A DNA stretch of 64,000 bases from contig JAIEMA010000005.1 of the NCBI GenBank assembly GCA_019752535.1, positions 78,761-142,760 on the forward strand. Direction: 5' to 3'. A program made the translations under genes and the position numbers. Shown one piece after another: positions 60,133 to 64,000 of the stretch. Below the pieces are notes generated by a model that saw nothing but the letters and a program-made list of their open reading frames with translations, did not search any database and was not told the origin of the DNA. The stretch comes from Bacteriovoracaceae bacterium (lineage in GTDB: Bacteria > Bdellovibrionota > Bacteriovoracia > Bacteriovoracales > Bacteriovoracaceae). Positions within the stretch are counted from its first letter, which is position 1, and every line of letters starts with the position of its first letter.

Positions 60133-60960
60133 ATGATATCTTCAGAAGATCTCACCTGGTTTATTGAACTTGCCAACCGATTACATATGACTAGAACTTC
60201 AGAGCGCCTGGGGATTAGCCAGCCAGCCTTGAGTCACTGGCTCAAGAAATTGGAACATAACCTAGGTAAACCTCTATTTAGGCGAAGTAAGCAAGGAATG
60301 GAGCTCACGGAATTCGGCGAAAAACTCAAAGAACAGTCGAGTATCCTTCAACAAAATTGGCTCGACTTCATTCAAGCTCTTGATAATGACGAGAAAACTC
60401 TTAAAGCCCGATTTCGCTTCGGGCTTCACGCCTCTGTTGCAGTCTTTGCATTACCGACGATTTATAAGGTCCTAGGCCAAAAGGCCCCTGGGATTCGCCT
60501 TAATCTACAACACGGGCTCTCCAGACATATTTTAGAAGATATTATATCCAAAAGATTAGATCTAGGAATTGTGGTCAATCCCACTCCTCATCCAGATTTA
60601 ATAATCAAAGAACTCTACAAAGATGAAGTCAGAGTGTACTCACTGAACAGCAAAGTTAAACAAAGACTCATTGTTCATCCAGGCTTATTTCAAAGCCAAG
60701 AATTGAAACTAAAATTGAAAAATATTCCAGAGGAAGTGATTGAGACAGATTCTCTGGAAGTCGCTACTCATCTCGCATTAGCAGGTGAAGGCATGGCCCT
60801 GCTTCCTGAACGAGTGGCACAAGCTTTGGCCGGAAATAAACTAAAACCTGTTGGTGGCGTAAGTGTGACTGATCGTCACTGCTTAGTTTATCGTCCGACT
60901 TTGAGAGAAACACTAGCGGGACAAAAACTCATTGAAGCGATTAAGGAAGCCAAGATTTAG
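60133..60960 (+). CDS. LysR-family transcriptional regulator
   Basis: 275 residues. N-terminal winged helix-turn-helix: TWFIELANRLHMTRTSERLGISQPALSHWLKKLEHNLGKPLFRRSKQGMELTEFG. The C-terminal sensor domain follows (RFRFGLHASVAVFALP; LDLGIVVNPTPHPDL; LEVATHLALAGEGMALLP). At 275 residues it is a little shorter than the usual ~300. The ligand is unknown. AAGGATTTTG precedes the ATG. It is divergent from the secreted-protein gene at 59560-60039 and its stop overlaps the GNAT-cupin gene by 4 bp. Confidence 0.92.
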   Translation: MISSEDLTWFIELANRLHMTRTSERLGISQPALSHWLKKLEHNLGKPLFRRSKQGMELTEFGEKLKEQSSILQQNWLDFIQALDNDEKTLKARFRFGLHASVAVFALPTIYKVLGQKAPGIRLNLQHGLSRHILEDIISKRLDLGIVVNPTPHPDLIIKELYKDEVRVYSLNSKVKQRLIVHPGLFQSQELKLKLKNIPEEVIETDSLEVATHLALAGEGMALLPERVAQALAGNKLKPVGGVSVTDRHCLVYRPTLRETLAGQKLIEAIKEAKI

Positions 60961-62012
60961 TTTTGGGGAATTCCATCATGCGAACCTAAATCTCGTTTAG
61001 GAGCATCATTCCACCATTGATTTTTTTGCTTCATCTCTTCATTGCGCTTAGGGTGAAGAGGATAGTGAATTTTGTTCTCAGGCTTAGAGCTCTCTCCCCC
61101 CACTAAAAGTTTGCAGAGAACTTTTGTATTGTTTAAAAAAGTATGAGCGATTCCTGTTCCAGAAGGAAAGGCCACAAAATCTCCAGGGACTAAGCGATGA
61201 AGAATCCCATCAATCCATGCGTCAGGTGTGCCTTCAAGCACGAAAGCAAATTCCTCTTCACTACTTTCAGCATGAGGCCATGAAGTTCTTCTTCCAGGAT
61301 GAAGAAGCTCAACATGAACACCTATTGCCTTTAATCCTAGTTTATTGCCAATAGGACTTCCTTGAGAAAGAAGCTCCTGACTATTCGGATAGTGAGCATC
61401 ATCAGCACTTAGATACTCACTCCAGTGACCAATAAAACTTGGACGTTTTGGAATATCTTTGCGGTGATCATTTTTAAGTTTTGCCCAAACCATCGTGTCG
61501 CGAAGTTTTCCATTTTGTCTGGCTTCACGAGAGAGAATCGCTTCAAGACGATACCCCAAACGCTTAGGAACGTTAGCTGATCTTATATTGAGTGGATCAC
61601 AGCGCACTTCAAGCCGCTCAAATCCTAATTTAAAAAATTCGGCTTCAATGGCACTAATCGCCTCACTTACATATCCCTTACCTTCTCCATCCTTAGTCAT
61701 CCAGTAGCCAAACTCTGCTTTAGGAATGGCCAAATTCACAGAATGAAGACCCCCACGACCTAAAAACTTTCCACTCTTTGAATAAAAACCATAATCAAAC
61801 AAACTTTGATTCTCCCAAGACGAGAGACAGGTTTCAAGATTTCGCTTTGAATCCTCTAAGCTTTTTGTTTGATCCACCCAAGGAAGCCACTGCCGTAGCC
61901 GCTCACGGTCCTCATCAATGGCCTTAAACATAAAGCCCGCATCAGAGAGTTGATGCTTTCGAATCAGAAGGCGCTCGGTATGAATTTCTTCAGGGATTTT
62001 AAATCGGCTCAC
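60957..62012 (-). CDS. GNAT acetyltransferase-cupin fusion protein
   Basis: 351 residues in two domains. Residues 1-170 are a RimJ/RimL-type GNAT N-acetyltransferase: TERLLIRKHQLSD at the start, GYWMTKDGEGKGYVSEA (acetyl-CoA loop) and NIRSANVPKRLGY. Residues about 225-320 are a cupin: LLHPGRRTSWPHAESSEEEFAFVLEGTPDAWIDG and a GDFVAFPSGTGIAHTF strand. The fusion suggests that binding of a small molecule by the cupin goes with acetylation. The start is a GTG overlapping the TyrS stop (TAGTG). The stop overlaps the LysR gene by 4 bp. Confidence 0.85.
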   Translation of the reverse strand: MSRFKIPEEIHTERLLIRKHQLSDAGFMFKAIDEDRERLRQWLPWVDQTKSLEDSKRNLETCLSSWENQSLFDYGFYSKSGKFLGRGGLHSVNLAIPKAEFGYWMTKDGEGKGYVSEAISAIEAEFFKLGFERLEVRCDPLNIRSANVPKRLGYRLEAILSREARQNGKLRDTMVWAKLKNDHRKDIPKRPSFIGHWSEYLSADDAHYPNSQELLSQGSPIGNKLGLKAIGVHVELLHPGRRTSWPHAESSEEEFAFVLEGTPDAWIDGILHRLVPGDFVAFPSGTGIAHTFLNNTKVLCKLLVGGESSKPENKIHYPLHPKRNEEMKQKNQWWNDAPKRDLGSHDGIPQN

Positions 62013-63232
62013 TAGACGCCTTTAAGTTTGATCACTCTCAGTTTACCAACCTTCATGATGACTTCTTGATCTTTTAAGAGCACATACGTTTCAGCGGCAT
62101 GGGCCTTATTATCAATTTTAACGGCATTCTGCTTTAAAAGACGGCGACCTTCACCATTAGATTCAATAAATTTTAATTCTCTCATTAAATCGAGAAGAGC
62201 AAGAGTGCCCGCTGGCCTTTCAACCGTTTCTACATCATCGAGTACTTGCTTCTTTGAAAATCTCGCTTCAAATTTTTCACGCTCCTCAAGTCCTGTCGCT
62301 TCACCATGATAATAACCGGTAATCTCTTGAGCGAGATCTTTCTTCGTCACCATAGGATGACGAGCGCCTGAATTAAGATCACTTAAAATCTTATCCACCT
62401 CTGCAGCAGGTCTTCTTGAAAGAAGAACCCAATACTTTTTCATCAATTCATCAGAAATGGACATGAGTTTGCCGAACATGTCACTTGGGGCTTCAGTCAG
62501 TGAGATGTAATTATCCATCGACTTTGACATCTTATGAACGCCATCGGTTCCTTCAATCAAAGGCATCGTGAGAATACACTGAGCTTCTTGCTCATAAGAG
62601 CTCTGAAGTTCACGACCCATCATGAGATTGAATGTTTGATCAGTTCCACCCAGTTCAAGATCAGCTTTTAAATGAACAGAGTCATAGCCCTGAAGAACGG
62701 GATAAACGAACTCATGAAGATAGATCGCTTGCTCACCGTTATAGCGCTTTGAGAAATCATCACGCTGAAGAATCGCCCCAACAGTTGTTTTTGACATGAG
62801 CTGAATAAGATCAAGCCCAGAGAATTTCCCAAGCCAGTCTTTGTTGAAAACCACATGAGTTTTACTCATGTCTAAAACCTTCCCCACTTGTTCGCGGTAA
62901 GTGATGGCATTATTTTTCACATCTTCTTCAGTCAAAATGGGACGAGTTTTATTTTTTCCAGTGGGGTCACCAATTTGGGCCGTGTAATCACCAATTAAAA
63001 AATAGATCTCATGACCCAAATCTTGCAGCAGGCGAAGTTTTTGCAAAACGACAGTGTGTCCTAGATGAATATCAGGACGCGAAGGATCAGCACCAAATTT
63101 AATTTTTAATGGTTTTTGCTTTTCAAAACTTTTCTTAAGTTTTTTAAGTAATTCTTCTTCTGGAAGGATTTGAAAAGATCCGCGCTTAATTTCGCGTAAC
63201 TGATCTTCTGGACTCATTTTAATTTTTGACAT
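62012..63232 (-). CDS. tyrS: Tyrosyl-tRNA synthetase
   Basis: 406 residues, full length. Class I motifs: HLGH (56-59, the HIGH position), KMSKS (234-238), the tyrosine pocket ([33 protein letters not shown]) and an S4-type C-terminal domain ([14 protein letters not shown], near 360-373). The TyrS2/TyrZ-like subgroup fits. It charges tRNA-Tyr. GGGAGTCCC lies before the ATG. Its stop overlaps the GTG start of the GNAT-cupin gene (TAGTG). Confidence 0.96.
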   Translation of the reverse strand: MSKIKMSPEDQLREIKRGSFQILPEEELLKKLKKSFEKQKPLKIKFGADPSRPDIHLGHTVVLQKLRLLQDLGHEIYFLIGDYTAQIGDPTGKNKTRPILTEEDVKNNAITYREQVGKVLDMSKTHVVFNKDWLGKFSGLDLIQLMSKTTVGAILQRDDFSKRYNGEQAIYLHEFVYPVLQGYDSVHLKADLELGGTDQTFNLMMGRELQSSYEQEAQCILTMPLIEGTDGVHKMSKSMDNYISLTEAPSDMFGKLMSISDELMKKYWVLLSRRPAAEVDKILSDLNSGARHPMVTKKDLAQEITGYYHGEATGLEEREKFEARFSKKQVLDDVETVERPAGTLALLDLMRELKFIESNGEGRRLLKQNAVKIDNKAHAAETYVLLKDQEVIMKVGKLRVIKLKGV

Positions 63233-63256
63233 GGGACTCCCTATTGGAGATCCATT

Positions 63257-64000
63257 TTAAGGCAAACGGCGCTTTTCTTCTACCTTGAAAAGAGCATTGG
63301 CACGCCCTAAACCATCACTGACGAACTGAGTCTTCTCCAAAAAGGTCGATTTAAGGAATGGCATTGGCAACTCAATGAGTCGTTGACCCAAAAATTTCTT
63401 AACCGACTCTTGAACTTTTTGGACAACTTTTCCTCTAAAGCGAGGCACAGTGGCAATTGTCGATTTCATCCCAATCTCAGGCTTTCCTTTAAGTAGCATT
63501 TCTTCTGTGGCCTCTGTCTCAACAACATCTACCATTAAAGTCGGCTGATTATCTTTTTGCTCGAGCTTCAAGCGGATGCCGAGTTTAATAGGAAATGTAA
63601 TCAGTGATCTTCCCGTTAAACGTCGATCCCAGCCGGAGAGCTTATTATTAAGGTGCAAAAAGGCATAAAACACATCACCCGATTTATCCAATCTTAAAAG
63701 GGCGCCCCCTTCGGCGAGACTTACTTCTCCATCTCCAAAAGCTTCAGCTAAAATGCCAGAACTGATGGCCGCTGTGAGGGCCTGATTTAAATAGGGCTCA
63801 CTTAATGAAACAACTATATTGGCATCGTTGCGTTCCAGCTCTTCATAGATCTTTTTTAACGACGCTTCATAATCGCGACCTAATCTATCGGCCCGTGGAT
63901 TGACAGGCGCAGTCTCAAGACAAGATTTTAAATCGGTCGCTTCTCTAGGATTACAAAATACACTTTTCATGCGTGCTCGCACTTGAGTTTGAGTAGCGAT
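63257..64000 (-). CDS. C-terminal part of a protein of unknown function, cut by the window edge
   Basis: The frame is open to the right edge: six codons before the first in-frame start at 63982 (GTG) contain no stop, so this is probably the end of a longer gene. The visible ~248 residues have a helical segment, a beta-rich middle (GDVFYAFLHLNNKLSGWDRRLTG; FPIKLGIRLKLEQKDNQPTLMVDVVE) and a basic C-terminus. A cysteine pair lies near the left end (FCNPRE, KSCLET). The alternating pattern recalls tubular lipid-binding folds, but that is a weak guess. It lies 24 bp upstream of tyrS on the same strand. Confidence 0.6.
   Translation of the reverse strand: MATQTQVRARMKSVFCNPREATDLKSCLETAPVNPRADRLGRDYEASLKKIYEELERNDANIVVSLSEPYLNQALTAAISSGILAEAFGDGEVSLAEGGALLRLDKSGDVFYAFLHLNNKLSGWDRRLTGRSLITFPIKLGIRLKLEQKDNQPTLMVDVVETEATEEMLLKGKPEIGMKSTIATVPRFRGKVVQKVQESVKKFLGQRLIELPMPFLKSTFLEKTQFVSDGLGRANALFKVEEKRRLP

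Noticed and set aside
1..64000. Mobile elements, integrase sites, CRISPR arrays
   Set aside because: No transposase, integrase, phage or spacer-repeat pattern was seen, and the only tRNA has no duplicated 3' end nearby.

Overview
The window is a dense stretch of bacterial chromosome, about 50 genes in 64 kb, with no insertion sequence, prophage, CRISPR array or rRNA operon. By eye the base composition is moderately AT-rich, about 40-45% GC. Lineage is an inference from gene content: many lipoproteins and exported hydrolases, a GshA-type (PF08886-like) glutamate-cysteine ligase, a bacterial SUV3-like RNA helicase, a PhaR-like regulator, HD-GYP proteins, and an Npt-like transporter. Together these fit a Gram-negative predator of the Bdellovibrionota, most likely near Bacteriovorax/Peredibacter. 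No marker such as 16S rRNA is present to prove it.

Layout. 1-7.3 kb: a truncated PAS/GAF sensory protein, a secreted protein, tRNA-Leu(UAG) with its terminator, and a translationally coupled operon of an HD-GYP-like protein, a 1058-residue coiled-coil protein and a small coiled-coil protein. 7.4-14.1 kb: a sodium:solute symporter convergent with a complete oligopeptide ABC importer. 14.2-16.9 kb: two lipoprotein genes, one rich in TPRs. 17.2-22.7 kb: a PhaR-like regulator followed by an outer-membrane protein, two ArsA-like ATPases, glutamate-cysteine ligase and a cystathionine-type PLP enzyme. 22.7-26.5 kb: a PP2C-like protein divergent from an HD-GYP protein, plus a membrane-anchored protein that may start at AUU. 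26.6-33.1 kb: a class II aldolase-like gene convergent with an operon of M28 aminopeptidase, SUV3-like helicase, DUF455 ferritin-like protein and ATP-grasp protein. 33.3-41.5 kb: a flavin oxidoreductase, a hotdog protein, a serine protease, FeoAB, a 5'-nucleotidase and an exported nuclease. 41.5-46.9 kb: an operon of DtxR-like repressor, Npt-like transporter, M3 oligopeptidase and histidine kinase. 47-55 kb: a large secreted protein, a desaturase plus acyltransferase-like pair, AhcY-RpiB, a THUMP RNA methyltransferase and a possible PD-(D/E)XK protein. 55-64 kb: an acyl-CoA dehydrogenase, a GST-like gene with DeoC, a LysR regulator, a GNAT-cupin fusion, TyrS and a truncated gene.

How the genes fit together. 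Exported nuclease, 5'-nucleotidase, serine protease, M28 and M3 peptidases, an oligopeptide importer, an Npt-like transporter and DeoC would form a route for degrading another cell's proteins and nucleic acids and importing the products. The thiol genes (cystathionine-type enzyme to GshA) form one operon with the ArsA-like pair. FeoAB and the DtxR-like regulator handle metals.

The strongest unusual signals are architectural. A near-perfect intrinsic terminator with a cUUCGg loop lies inside the signal-peptide codons of the outer-membrane protein gene, ahead of the ArsA/GshA operon. A promoter plus Shine-Dalgarno sequence point to an AUU start codon at 26492. All ten convergent protein-gene pairs either overlap or are separated by at most 6 bp, and four of them share exactly 4 bp of stop codon. 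A 21-bp palindrome sits above a TATAAT placed where it would give a leaderless mRNA for the acyltransferase-like gene.
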